Shown piece by piece: positions 20,746 through 28,421 of a DNA stretch of 64,000 nucleotides. The number at the start of each line of letters is the position of its first letter. The first letter of the stretch is position 1. Made by a program: the position numbers and the translations under genes. The notes below the pieces were generated by a model, which saw only the letters and a list, made by a program, of their open reading frames with translations, had not been told where the DNA came from and made no database searches. This DNA is from Enterococcus montenegrensis (GTDB lineage: Bacteria; Bacillota; Bacilli; Lactobacillales; Enterococcaceae). The stretch spans positions 1,534,501 through 1,598,500 of the forward strand of contig NZ_CP120467.1 of NCBI RefSeq assembly GCF_029983095.1. The letters are read 5' to 3'.

Positions 20746-21057
20746 TTATTTTTCTTTTTTTAAATCACTCCAACTAAACCCGCTATCGACAATATCCACC
20801 AGTAAAAGTGGTATCCCAATCAAAACAGCAAGATCTGGCGGTGAGACATAATTAAGGTCGGCATTCAAAAATACACTGGCTAATTCTGGAATATCTTTTA
20901 TAAAGGTAGCAAACAAAGCTAATACAAATAGCGCTATTCTAACGATAATCGTTGCAAGTAAAGCCTTTTTCTTTTCACTACTATTAAAAAATCTACCCGC
21001 TATCGCAAATGCAAGATAAACAAAAACTAAAATCGGAACACTTTTTATTCCCATCAT
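20746..21057 (-). CDS. Small membrane protein, unrecognised
   Basis: About 103 residues from the ATG at 21057, preceded by AAGGGGGAAAG; the next codon is also ATG. Three hydrophobic segments are visible. An upstream in-frame extension contains what looks like an extended -10 promoter (TGGTATGCT), so I prefer the shorter protein. I do not recognise the family. It is isolated between the DUF805 gene and a noncoding stretch. Confidence 0.6.
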   Translation of the reverse strand: MMGIKSVPILVFVYLAFAIAGRFFNSSEKKKALLATIIVRIALFVLALFATFIKDIPELASVFLNADLNYVSPPDLAVLIGIPLLLVDIVDSGFSWSDLKKEK

Positions 21058-21237
21058 CTTTCCCCCTTGTAAAAGCATACCACTTTGATAGAAAAATATG
21101 ACAAGAATCTCCACTTTCAACTCAATTCTATAAATGAATTAGCCTTTTTGTACTTATTGTGGATAACACCACTAAGCATGTACTTTTTTATTGTTCTAAT
21201 GCTGTTCTTTTAACTTAGAAGTGTTGAATCCATCGAA

Positions 21238-21268
21238 TTGTCGTGCTATTCTTTTTCCATGGTATGAT
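21238..21268 (+). promoter_or_regulatory. Candidate promoter for a short RNA
   Basis: TTGTCG, 19 bases, then TATGAT with an extended -10 (TGGTATGAT). It is followed about 60 bases later by a strong terminator and no reading frame lies between. Confidence 0.4.
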
Positions 21269-21274
21269 ATTGAA

Positions 21275-21335
21275 ATTTTCTCCTTTGTAGGCTGTTAGCA
21301 TCGGTTGGCTAACAGCCTTTTAATTTTTTTAGTTT
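21275..21335 (+). ncRNA. Candidate short noncoding RNA ending in a terminator
   Basis: The transcript predicted from the promoter at 21238-21268 would be about 60 nt. It has an unpaired pyrimidine stretch (TTTTCTCCTTTG) and a hairpin GGCTGTTAGC/GCTAACAGCC followed by TTTTAATTTTTTT. The rest of the 21121-21503 gap shows only the yebC terminator. The CTCCTTT run could pair with ribosome-binding sites. No homology to a named RNA family is claimed. Confidence 0.4.
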
Positions 21336-21377
21336 CAATTAAGGAAAACAGTTACGCAATTTTAAATAAACAAAAAA

Positions 21378-21402
21378 GAGAGCTACTTTTTGATAAGCTC
21401 CC
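21378..21402 (-). terminator. Terminator of yebC
   Basis: GGGAGCT pairs with AGCTCTC (one G-U pair), followed by TTTTTTG on the minus strand. It lies about 100 bases after the yebC stop. Confidence 0.6.
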
Positions 21403-21503
21403 CTAACTAGGTCAAAGAAAAATTAAATTCTAGTTATTGGAGCATATCAATTAGTAGTCCTCTTTTTAACTATTCGTAACTTTTATATTCTATGTTAACT
21501 ATC

Positions 21504-22223
21504 TTAATCGTCCAATTCTACATTGTGGAAGATTTGTTGTACATCTTCCAAATCGTCTAAGGCATCGATCATTTTTTCAAATTTTTCTAAGTCTTCGCCT
21601 GTTAATTGGATTTCATTTTGAGGCATCATTTGAATTTCTGCTACTGAAAACTCAGCAATTCCTTTTTCCTTTAATGCTGCTTGAATACTGTTAAAGTCCT
21701 CTGGTTCCCCATAAACGATGATTTGATCGTCTTCTTTTGTAACATCGCGAACATCAATGTCTTTTTCCATTAGGTATTCTAAAATTTCATCGGCATCTTC
21801 GCCGGCAAAACCAAAAATCGCAGTATTATCAAACATGTAACTAACAGCTCCAGATACTCCCATATTCCCGCCATTTTTACCAAAAGCAGCGCGAACATCA
21901 GCAGCGGTACGATTAACGTTATTGGTTAAAGCATCTACGATTACCATTGATCCATTTGGCCCAAAGCCTTCATAACGCAACTCTTGATAATTTTCATCGC
22001 CAGATCCTTTTGCTTTTTCAATCGCACGATCAATGATGTGTTTTGGCACATTATACGTTTTCGCCCGTTCGATAACAAAACGTAATTTTTGGTTGGCGTG
22101 GGGATCAGGATCACCTGATTTTGCTGCTGCGTAGATTTCAATCCCAAATTTTGCATAAACACGACTATTTGCACCGTCTTTTGCGGTCTTTTTCGCGACG
22201 ATATTTGCCCACTTACGACCCAT
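21504..22223 (-). CDS. yebC: YebC/PmpR family protein
   Basis: A 239-residue protein starting [20 protein letters not shown], with the YebC hallmarks NRAIEKAKG-like helix ([18 protein letters not shown]) and [18 protein letters not shown]. The family was first described as transcription regulators; more recent work links YebC proteins to translation of difficult sequences on the ribosome. It is monocistronic with a TATAAT-poor leader; nothing in the flanks narrows its role. Confidence 0.93.
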   Translation of the reverse strand: MGRKWANIVAKKTAKDGANSRVYAKFGIEIYAAAKSGDPDPHANQKLRFVIERAKTYNVPKHIIDRAIEKAKGSGDENYQELRYEGFGPNGSMVIVDALTNNVNRTAADVRAAFGKNGGNMGVSGAVSYMFDNTAIFGFAGEDADEILEYLMEKDIDVRDVTKEDDQIIVYGEPEDFNSIQAALKEKGIAEFSVAEIQMMPQNEIQLTGEDLEKFEKMIDALDDLEDVQQIFHNVELDD

Positions 22224-22317
22224 ACTTTCACTTCCGTTTCTATATTATTCAACTGACGAAAAAACGTCCTTTTCCATTATACTTGTGTGAAGGCTTCCTG
22301 TGAAGTATTTTTTAGTC

Positions 22318-23481
22318 TCAATTCAATTTCAAAGGCCTTCGACCAAAATTTTGTTCGCTAATGTCTTTACTTGCCAACCGATAAATTTCATCGGCTCTTA
22401 AAGTTAAGGGGACTTGATTGGCACCACTTTTGCCGATTTTTGCAAGTAGTGGCCAAGGGGTTACTTTTTTAAGTTGATTCAAATATTTTTGTCCTTTACG
22501 GTTAAACCCGAGTATACGCAAATAATTATCTGACCAAGCAAGCTGCATTTCAGCACGTGTAATATTCAACAAAATATAACATAGCTGTCGTTGAATCCGG
22601 GTTAATGTATAGTGCTTTGATTTTACTTGAGACAAAAAATCCGTAAAATCTGTGGTATTCAGTGCAGTTTGCTGCATTTTCAAGGCAAGCCCTGATTCCA
22701 TTTGATAGAGGATTAATAAATCTTCTAGGCTACTACTCATTAAGCGATAACGTAAATAAGGCCAAAAGTTATGCCAATCAACAGAATATTTTTCTACACT
22801 TTGTTTTGTCTTGATTGGTACAAAATTAGAAATATCGCCATCTTCTTGAAGTAGCTTGCGAATTGCTGTAGCGCTGGCGATTTTCCCATCTGTAATTTGA
22901 ATATCGTGATAACCTGCTTTTTGTCTTTTAATAGCAATTAAATTCATCGGATTTTTCAGCTGCGCATTTTCTTTGGCATAACTCAAACCCAAAATATGAT
23001 TAGGCAACATTTGATTAACTTGCGGTAGGTTAAACAGTTCCTGATAAATTTCTTGCATAATTTGTGGATACGTCTTTTTTTGATCCGCCTTTCGTTGAAA
23101 CAGTGCCTTTATTTCAGCAGACTGCCGATTCAACTGTTGTCCAAAGGCATTATAATCAAAAGTTGCATCATAATCAGTTCCAAAGCACAAACTATCACAT
23201 TGTAATGCTGCCAGCGTTTTGATACCGCCTTTTGCAAATATATCCGCTGCTTGGCAAGCGTATTGAATGGGTAATTCAATTACTAAATCCACACCATGAG
23301 CCAGTGCAGCATCTGCTCTTTGCCATTTATCCACCACCGCTGGCTCTCCTCGCTGCAAAAAATTTCCGCTCATTACAGCAATGACAACGTCCGCCTGACT
23401 TTTCTTGCGGGCTGTTTTGATATGATAAAGATGGCCATTATGAAAGGGATTGTATTCAACAATAACACCGCAAGCTTTCAT
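22318..23481 (-). CDS. tmcAL: tRNA(Met) cytidine acetate ligase TmcAL
   Basis: TmcAL (YlbM in Bacillus) makes N4-acetylcytidine at the wobble base of elongator tRNA-Met from acetate and ATP. The 387-residue protein begins MKACGVIVEYNPFHNGHLYH, the nucleotidyltransferase HxGH-type motif, and contains VMSGNFLQRGEPA and ASATAIRKLL. These motifs place it in the DUF795/nucleotidyltransferase family. It precedes, in the same direction, yebC; upstream lies the rsfS-methyltransferase end of the yqeG cluster. Confidence 0.93.
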   Translation of the reverse strand: MKACGVIVEYNPFHNGHLYHIKTARKKSQADVVIAVMSGNFLQRGEPAVVDKWQRADAALAHGVDLVIELPIQYACQAADIFAKGGIKTLAALQCDSLCFGTDYDATFDYNAFGQQLNRQSAEIKALFQRKADQKKTYPQIMQEIYQELFNLPQVNQMLPNHILGLSYAKENAQLKNPMNLIAIKRQKAGYHDIQITDGKIASATAIRKLLQEDGDISNFVPIKTKQSVEKYSVDWHNFWPYLRYRLMSSSLEDLLILYQMESGLALKMQQTALNTTDFTDFLSQVKSKHYTLTRIQRQLCYILLNITRAEMQLAWSDNYLRILGFNRKGQKYLNQLKKVTPWPLLAKIGKSGANQVPLTLRADEIYRLASKDISEQNFGRRPLKLN

Positions 23482-23532
23482 TTTTCTTTCCTTTCTTTTT
23501 AAAACAGGTAATTATGACATAAACAAATATAA

Positions 23533-23572
23533 CCGGACTGATATGTTAAAACGTTTCATATCTTGCGTCCGG
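23533..23572. repeat. Imperfect stem-loop after the methyltransferase gene
   Basis: CCGGAC/GTCCGG outer arms and GATATG/CATATC inner arms form a stem with a small internal bulge. No T run follows on the minus strand, so it is a weak terminator candidate or an mRNA 3'-end structure. Confidence 0.45.
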
Positions 23573-23588
23573 ATAATTTTGTATTCAC

Positions 23589-24323
23589 TTATTTTTGACA
23601 AACAAAAAACCAACGGCGCGTTTTTTCATTTGGCTGACTATCGGTGAAATCACCAAAGCACTCTATCTGATTAAACCCAGCATTTTCCAACATTCTTTGA
23701 TAAAGTTCCAATGAGTAAGTACGTTCTTTATGCAACTCATCTCTGCGTTCAAATAAATCGCACTCTGTGTTTTGCGCGACAAAAAAAGTTAGAAAATGTT
23801 CAATACTATCAGGTAGCTTTCCTTGATAACTTTCCCACAAAAAAGCAAACTCATCGGTTTGATAATGGTAGTTATAATCAGGAAAAACTTCATTGATTTG
23901 GTAAAGAGAGTGAACATCAAAAATGAAGATTCCCTCTTTTTTTAACAGCTGATAGACACCATCAAAAACTTGTTGAACGGCTTGTTCATCTGGCATATAG
24001 CATAGTGAATCCGAAAAGCAGGTAACAGCTTCGTATTCGCCGATATCATTTAAATCCAGCATATCACCTTCAATAAATTGTACCGAAACATCCGCTTCAA
24101 AAGCTCGTTGGCTTGCAATCATTAACATTTCTTCCGATAAATCTAAAGCCGTCACATCATAACCGTCTTTGGCAAAGCGACAGGCTAGTGCCCCGGTACC
24201 ACATGCCAATTCTAGTAATTGTTTTTTTTGCTTTAAATGGCGCTTTGAAAATTCATACCATTTTTCATATAGACTTTTATCCATCACTTCATCATAAACA
24301 AAAGCAAATGTTTCATATGTCAT
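23589..24323 (-). CDS. Class I SAM-dependent methyltransferase
   Basis: From the ATG at 24323 (MTYETFAFVYDEVMDKSLYEKW) the protein has 244 residues. Motif I is LLELACGTGALACRFA, followed by VTALDLSEEML and FIEGDMLDL, the usual AdoMet-binding order. In Firmicutes this gene regularly follows rsfS and is annotated YqeM; its substrate is unknown. The start lies 2 bases from the rsfS stop. A longer reading would overlap rsfS. Confidence 0.88.
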   Translation of the reverse strand: MTYETFAFVYDEVMDKSLYEKWYEFSKRHLKQKKQLLELACGTGALACRFAKDGYDVTALDLSEEMLMIASQRAFEADVSVQFIEGDMLDLNDIGEYEAVTCFSDSLCYMPDEQAVQQVFDGVYQLLKKEGIFIFDVHSLYQINEVFPDYNYHYQTDEFAFLWESYQGKLPDSIEHFLTFFVAQNTECDLFERRDELHKERTYSLELYQRMLENAGFNQIECFGDFTDSQPNEKTRRWFFVCQK

Positions 24324-24324
24324 T

Positions 24325-24681
24325 TTAAGATACAAGCCATGCATTTAGGTCAACTAAAGGTGCGTCAGACCACAATTTTTCTAAATTGTAAAATTCCCGC
24401 TCGCTTGTGCTAAATACGTGGACAATAACATCCCCTAGATCAATTAAAACCCATTTAGCTCCGTCTTTACCTTCAATTCTTTTGATGGCAACTCCTTGTG
24501 TTTCTTCTTTTTCGACGATTTCATCAATGATCGCATTAATCTGACGTTCACTATTTGCAGAACAAATTAAAAAATAATCTGCCAATAGGGAAATTTCTCG
24601 CACATCTAATGCAATAATATCTTGCGCATGTTTTGAATCAGCAGCTTCTACTGCTATTTGTAAAATCTTTTCACTTTCTAT
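24325..24681 (-). CDS. rsfS: Ribosome silencing factor RsfS, probable AUA start
   Basis: RsfS binds L14 on the 50S subunit and blocks subunit joining in starvation. The conserved reading (ESEKILQIAVEAADSKHAQD, then IIALDVREISLLADYFLICS) extends 26 codons upstream of the first GTG at 24603. The only sensible initiation codon for it is ATA at 24679-24681, 7 bases after a perfect AGGAGGG. No ATG, GTG or TTG lies in frame between them. With ATA the protein is 118 residues, the family length; from the GTG it would lose its first helix and has no ribosome-binding site. Confidence 0.82.
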   Translation of the reverse strand: MESEKILQIAVEAADSKHAQDIIALDVREISLLADYFLICSANSERQINAIIDEIVEKEETQGVAIKRIEGKDGAKWVLIDLGDVIVHVFSTSEREFYNLEKLWSDAPLVDLNAWLVS

Positions 24682-24719
24682 GGTAGTTCCCTCCTATATT
24701 TGGTGTTACGTTATTTTAG

Positions 24720-25310
24720 TTAAGCGTGATTTGCGACCCACTTATTATATGTCTCAATTGTTTTTGGATAAATGGGCTTGTTTTGTTCAATTAGATAGGT
24801 CAGTGTATGCTTTGTTTCATAAGCAACAGCCTCATCTAAATTAATCAATGCTATTTCCCGTGCTTTTTTAACCCCTGGAAAGTCTCGTCCAGGTTCAATA
24901 AAGTCCGCTACATAAATGATTTTTGCCAAAAGTGACATTTCAGCTGCACCGGTAGTATGCAACGCAATCGCTGTTAAAATTTCTTCGTCATCAATTTCTA
25001 ACTCTCGCTGGACAAAGTCAGCCCCCACAATGCCGTGCCAAATGGCGTTACCCCAGTTTAACAAGTCCAAATCAAAACCATCACGACGAATAACCAATTG
25101 AAATTCATCGTCGCTTCTTTCTTTAGCGTAGTCATGCGTTAAAGCAGCAATACTTGCTTTTTCTGGTGAAGCACCATATTTACTTGCCAAGGCAATCGCA
25201 GTTTCTTCCACACCCAAAACGTGTTTAAAGCGTTTTTCACTCATTTGCATCTGAACTTTTTGCATCAGTAATTTTCGATCCATCGCCGTATAATTATCAC
25301 TATATTTCAT
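24720..25310 (-). CDS. yqeK: HD-domain Ap4A hydrolase YqeK
   Basis: YqeK-type proteins are HD-domain, metal-dependent hydrolases that cleave diadenosine tetraphosphate symmetrically. Visible metal ligands are His30 (RFKHVLGVE), the HD pair at 59-60 (ALTHDYAKE) and the histidines of AIWHGIVGAD and IALHTTGAAEMS. Start at the ATG at 25310 inside the end of nadD (11-base overlap), suggesting coupled translation. The cluster order nadD-yqeK-rsfS is conserved in Firmicutes. Confidence 0.93.
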   Translation of the reverse strand: MKYSDNYTAMDRKLLMQKVQMQMSEKRFKHVLGVEETAIALASKYGASPEKASIAALTHDYAKERSDDEFQLVIRRDGFDLDLLNWGNAIWHGIVGADFVQRELEIDDEEILTAIALHTTGAAEMSLLAKIIYVADFIEPGRDFPGVKKAREIALINLDEAVAYETKHTLTYLIEQNKPIYPKTIETYNKWVANHA

Positions 25311-25938
25311 CAAGATACAGCCCCTTTTCTAAAATATAGTTTAACACAGGATCTGGTAGAAAGTAGCGCGCCGAGCACCCCTGAGCAATCTTTTTACGAA
25401 TCAGAGACGAACTCAAATCCATTTGCGGAATGTCCACCCAAATAATTGGATACGGACTTTCTTGACTGTACTCAGGACGCTTAACGCCTACAAATTGAAC
25501 TAAATCAGCCAACTCATCAATTTGACGCCATTTCGGTAGATAAGCCACCATATCGCCACCAATAATAAAATAAAAATCAGTATCTGGATTTTGTTCTTTT
25601 AAAATCTTCATGGTATCAATCGTATAACTAACACCTTGCCGTCTAATTTCAACATCCTCTACTTTTAAGCGTGGATTATCTTGAACAGCAAGCTTTAACA
25701 TTTCTATGCGATGGTGGGCTGAAATTGTCTTTTTTGCATCAATATGAGGGGGCAGATACTCTGGCATTAGACGTACTTCATCTAAGCCTAAAAGTTGTCC
25801 TACTTGGTCTGCAATAATTAAATGCATCACATGTACCGGATTAAAGTTCCCACCTAAAATACCAACTTGTTTACGACGCTTGTTGTTTAGCGGTGCCATT
25901 TTTACTTGCGGTACGACACCAACTGCCACTTTTTGCAT
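25300..25938 (-). CDS. nadD: Nicotinate-nucleotide adenylyltransferase
   Basis: NadD converts nicotinate mononucleotide and ATP to deamido-NAD. The 212-residue protein carries GILGGNFNPVHVMHL, the GxFxPxHxxH nucleotidyltransferase motif, and near the C-terminus the second motif DLSSSLIRKKIAQG. An N-terminal extension of about 20 residues (MQKVAVGVVPQVKMAPLNNK) is seen in enterococcal homologs. It is flanked by yhbY and yqeK. Confidence 0.95.
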   Translation of the reverse strand: MQKVAVGVVPQVKMAPLNNKRRKQVGILGGNFNPVHVMHLIIADQVGQLLGLDEVRLMPEYLPPHIDAKKTISAHHRIEMLKLAVQDNPRLKVEDVEIRRQGVSYTIDTMKILKEQNPDTDFYFIIGGDMVAYLPKWRQIDELADLVQFVGVKRPEYSQESPYPIIWVDIPQMDLSSSLIRKKIAQGCSARYFLPDPVLNYILEKGLYLDEI

Positions 25939-25950
25939 CTGCCAAACCTC

Positions 25951-26262
25951 CTAAATTGCTTTTACTTCTTTTGAAATCCTTTGATATTTTTCTTTGCTGC
26001 TTGGTCGGTATAAGACTAAAACACGGCCGATAATCTGAACAACTTGACAGTGTACTTCCGCTGTTAAAATATGTGCGACATCAGTTGCAATCTCATCTGT
26101 ATTTTGTAGCAACGAAACTTTAATTAGTTCCCGTTTTTCCAACGCTTCTCCAATTTGGGTAATCATTGGACCACTAATGCCGCCTTTTCCTATTTGAAAA
26201 ATCGGCTGTAGGTGATGCGCTTTGCTTCTTAAAAAGCGTTTTTGTTTTCCTCGTAATTCCAT
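25951..26262 (-). CDS. yhbY: CRM-domain RNA-binding protein YhbY
   Basis: A 103-residue single CRM-domain protein (MELRGKQKRFLRSKAHHLQP, then GKGGISGPMITQI holding the GxxG loop). YhbY-type proteins associate with pre-50S ribosomal particles. It sits between the ribosome-assembly GTPase yqeH and nadD, the standard Firmicutes order, with 12-13 base gaps that suggest one transcript. Confidence 0.94.
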   Translation of the reverse strand: MELRGKQKRFLRSKAHHLQPIFQIGKGGISGPMITQIGEALEKRELIKVSLLQNTDEIATDVAHILTAEVHCQVVQIIGRVLVLYRPSSKEKYQRISKEVKAI

Positions 26263-26275
26263 AGTTGCCTTCTTT

Positions 26276-27391
26276 CTAAATCAATGCTTTTCTGGTTAAG
26301 ACCGCAACACCCTTAGGCGCCCAACCGGCAATAACACATGGATTAGTAATTGTAATCCAGCCCAGCCCAGCAAAGACAATATCTGTTTTTTCTTTAATTG
26401 AAAATTCAAAACGTTGTAAAGGTGGAAAATCTACTACTTCTTCTGGGCGTGGCGGTTGTAATAGCCCCCCCACGTGTTTTTCATAAAAAGCGTCAGCATT
26501 TGTTAATTTTGTCCGGTGAATTTCCACATCATTTGAAACATATGTTACAAATGAGCTACGCTCACCTTTAATAAAATCAAAACGTGCCAAACCACCCAAA
26601 AAGAGCGTTTGCTCAGGATTTAACTGGTAAACTTTAGGCTTAACTTCTTTTTGTGGTGCAACAATTTTTAAATCTTGCGCACCTAAGTAATGCGCCATTT
26701 GTTCACGATGAATAATCCCTGGTGTATCAATCAAAAAGTGTCCATCTTCTAATGGAATTTCAATTTTATCTAACGTTGTGCCTGGAAAGCGTGAAGTTGT
26801 AATCAAGTCTTTGACACCAGCAGTCTGCTTAATGATTTGATTGATTAGCGTTGATTTTCCAACATTCGTCACACCGACAACATAAACATCCCGTCCATCA
26901 CGATATTTTTCGATTGTATCTAACAGTTCTGTCATCTCTTGTGGTTTCTTGGCACTCGTCAATAAAACATCCACGGGACGCAGACCCGTTTCGTGAGCTC
27001 TTTCCCGCATCCATTGTGTCATTTTCCCGCGTTTTAACGACTTTGGTAAAATGTCGACTTTATTTCCCACCATCAACACGGGATTATCACCGACAAAACG
27101 ATGTAATCCGGGAATAAGTGAGCCATTAAAATCAAAAATATCAACGACATTTACAATTAAAGCATCTTTTTGCCCCAATTCATTTAATAAGCGTAGAAAA
27201 TCATCATCTGTTAAAGCGACTGGTTGAATTTCATTGTAGTGTCGCAAGCGAAAACAACGTTGACAATACACTTCACCCGTTTCAAGCCCTTTATCTAGCG
27301 CTGATTGTGGCGTATAACCTAACTCACCTGGATGTTGTGTTTGAATTTCGGCACCACAGCCAATACAATAAATTGTTTCAGTTTCAGTCAT
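26276..27391 (-). CDS. yqeH: Circularly permuted ribosome-assembly GTPase YqeH
   Basis: YqeH is needed for 30S subunit assembly in Bacillus. The N-terminus holds a treble-clef zinc finger (CIGC at residues 9-12 and CQRC near 43). The GTPase motifs appear in permuted order: NKVDILPKS (G4) precedes GVTNVGKSTLINQ (G1) and DTPG (G3). The 371-residue length is normal. It overlaps yqeG by 8 bases and is followed by yhbY. Confidence 0.95.
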   Translation of the reverse strand: MTETETIYCIGCGAEIQTQHPGELGYTPQSALDKGLETGEVYCQRCFRLRHYNEIQPVALTDDDFLRLLNELGQKDALIVNVVDIFDFNGSLIPGLHRFVGDNPVLMVGNKVDILPKSLKRGKMTQWMRERAHETGLRPVDVLLTSAKKPQEMTELLDTIEKYRDGRDVYVVGVTNVGKSTLINQIIKQTAGVKDLITTSRFPGTTLDKIEIPLEDGHFLIDTPGIIHREQMAHYLGAQDLKIVAPQKEVKPKVYQLNPEQTLFLGGLARFDFIKGERSSFVTYVSNDVEIHRTKLTNADAFYEKHVGGLLQPPRPEEVVDFPPLQRFEFSIKEKTDIVFAGLGWITITNPCVIAGWAPKGVAVLTRKALI

Positions 27392-27914
27392 TTAATTCAC
27401 CTTGCCATTTCATATCCGGATTATTTTTTTGTAAATGCTTCATGATTTTCCGTTCAAAAAAGCGATTGATCCGCGTATTCCAGCCGTCTGTTGCCACAAC
27501 TGGCTTCACCAAAATACTTTTAACGCCTGCTCTATTAGCTCCACGAATATCTGTCATAATTTGATCGCCCACCATTACGACATCTTCTTTTTTCATTCCC
27601 AGCTTTTGGTAGCCCGCCTTAATCCCTCTTGCAAAAGGTTTTAAAGCTCTGGAAACAAAGTCTAAACCAAAAGGTGCTAATGCATGGGCAATGCGTTCAT
27701 GATTATTGTTAGAAACGACAACAACAGGAATTTTAGCAGCATCCATTTGTTTTAGCCATTGGCGTAACTCTTCGGTCCCATTGGGATTATTCCAAGCGAT
27801 TAAAGTATTATCTAAATCTGTTAAAACAGCTTTAATGCCGTGTTTTTTTAATTGTTCCGGTGTAATCTGATAGATGGCCGAAACCATCCACGTTGGTTTA
27901 TATTCCTGAAACAT
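27384..27914 (-). CDS. yqeG: YqeG family HAD phosphatase
   Basis: A 176-residue HAD-superfamily (IIIA) phosphatase. TDLDNTLIAW supplies the DxDxT nucleophile motif, VSNNNHER the second motif and GDQIMTDIRGANRAG the third. The ATG at 27914 follows AAAGGAGCACCT. It is the first gene of the yqeG-yqeH-yhbY-nadD-yqeK-rsfS operon. The substrate is unknown. The leader contains a terminator-like hairpin. Confidence 0.92.
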   Translation of the reverse strand: MFQEYKPTWMVSAIYQITPEQLKKHGIKAVLTDLDNTLIAWNNPNGTEELRQWLKQMDAAKIPVVVVSNNNHERIAHALAPFGLDFVSRALKPFARGIKAGYQKLGMKKEDVVMVGDQIMTDIRGANRAGVKSILVKPVVATDGWNTRINRFFERKIMKHLQKNNPDMKWQGELND

Positions 27915-27930
27915 AGGTGCTCCTTTACTC

Positions 27931-27973
27931 AAAAAATGAAGGAGTACCGTGTACTCCTCAAACCGAAATTATA
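27931..27973 (-). terminator. Leader hairpin and -10 element upstream of yqeG
   Basis: A perfect -10 (TATAAT, 27968-27973) lies 10 bases before a hairpin AGGAGTAC-ACG-GTACTCCT (27940-27958) followed by TTTTTT. The hairpin is thus inside the transcript leader. Its 3' arm plus loop (TACTCCTT) is also complementary to GAGTA and AAAGGAG at the yqeG ribosome-binding site, so two exclusive structures are possible. No clear -35 is visible. Confidence 0.55.
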
Positions 27974-28115
27974 CTATAAAGTGTGTCATAATTCTAGCTT
28001 TCGTAATTTTCATCCTCATTATTTCAAACTTTATTAAAAATAGACGCCTAATTTAAAAAAATAGTCGATAATTTTGAGAGTTTAAAAATAATTTTTTTAA
28101 TTGCTAACAAATCAC

Positions 28116-28144
28116 TTGCCGGAAAATAAAAAAAGCTATATACT
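28116..28144 (+). promoter_or_regulatory. Promoter of the tRNA-Gly gene
   Basis: TTGCCG, 17 bases, then TATACT, 12 bases before the tRNA 5' end. Confidence 0.7.
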
Positions 28145-28156
28145 ATTTCTTGTCTT

Positions 28157-28227
28157 GCGGGTGTAGTTTAGTGGTAAAACAGAAGCTTCCCAAGCTTCCG
28201 TCGCGAGTTCGATTCTCGTCACCCGCT
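28157..28227 (+). tRNA. tRNA-Gly (anticodon CCC)
   Basis: A 71-base cloverleaf: acceptor GCGGGTG pairs with CACCCGC; the D-loop has TAGTTTAGTGG; the anticodon stem GAAGC/GCTTC encloses TTCCCAA, giving anticodon CCC for GGG codons; the T-arm has GTTCGATTC. The last T before position 28228 is the discriminator; no CCA is encoded. The 3' two thirds are part of the 50-bp repeat of the integrated element, so the element rebuilds the gene on insertion. Confidence 0.95.
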
Positions 28228-28228
28228 T
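28179..28228 (+). repeat. attL: 50-bp direct repeat inside tRNA-Gly
   Basis: Positions 28179-28228 are identical to 35363-35412. The repeat covers the anticodon arm through the acceptor 3' strand of the tRNA. It marks the left junction of the integrated element, next to the integrase gene. Confidence 0.93.
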
Positions 28229-28313
28229 AGTCTAAAAACCTTGATGTATCAAGGTTTTTTCTTTTTGTCTTGATTTGTTGATATCATTGGGTATCAGCAA
28301 TTATCAAGCCCGT

Positions 28314-28333
28314 CTAAACTATTATCTAAACTA
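28314..28333 (+). repeat. Left copy of 20-bp integrase arm-site candidate
   Basis: CTAAACTATTATCTAAACTA at 28314-28333 is identical to 35283-35302 near the other end. It contains CTAAACTA twice. Placement about 85 bases inside attL fits an arm-type site bound by the N-terminal domain of the integrase. Confidence 0.65.
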
Positions 28334-28421
28334 CTTTTTGGATTCAGTCATCTCAGCGAATGCTTGTATAGCAGGGATTGAGACGATTGAATCCTTTTTT
28401 TATTTCTAGACTCTAAACTAT

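Noticed and set aside
23533-23572. Riboswitch or RNA gene at the end of the methyltransferase operon
   Set aside because: It is only one imperfect stem-loop without conserved loop sequence or a downstream gene it could regulate.
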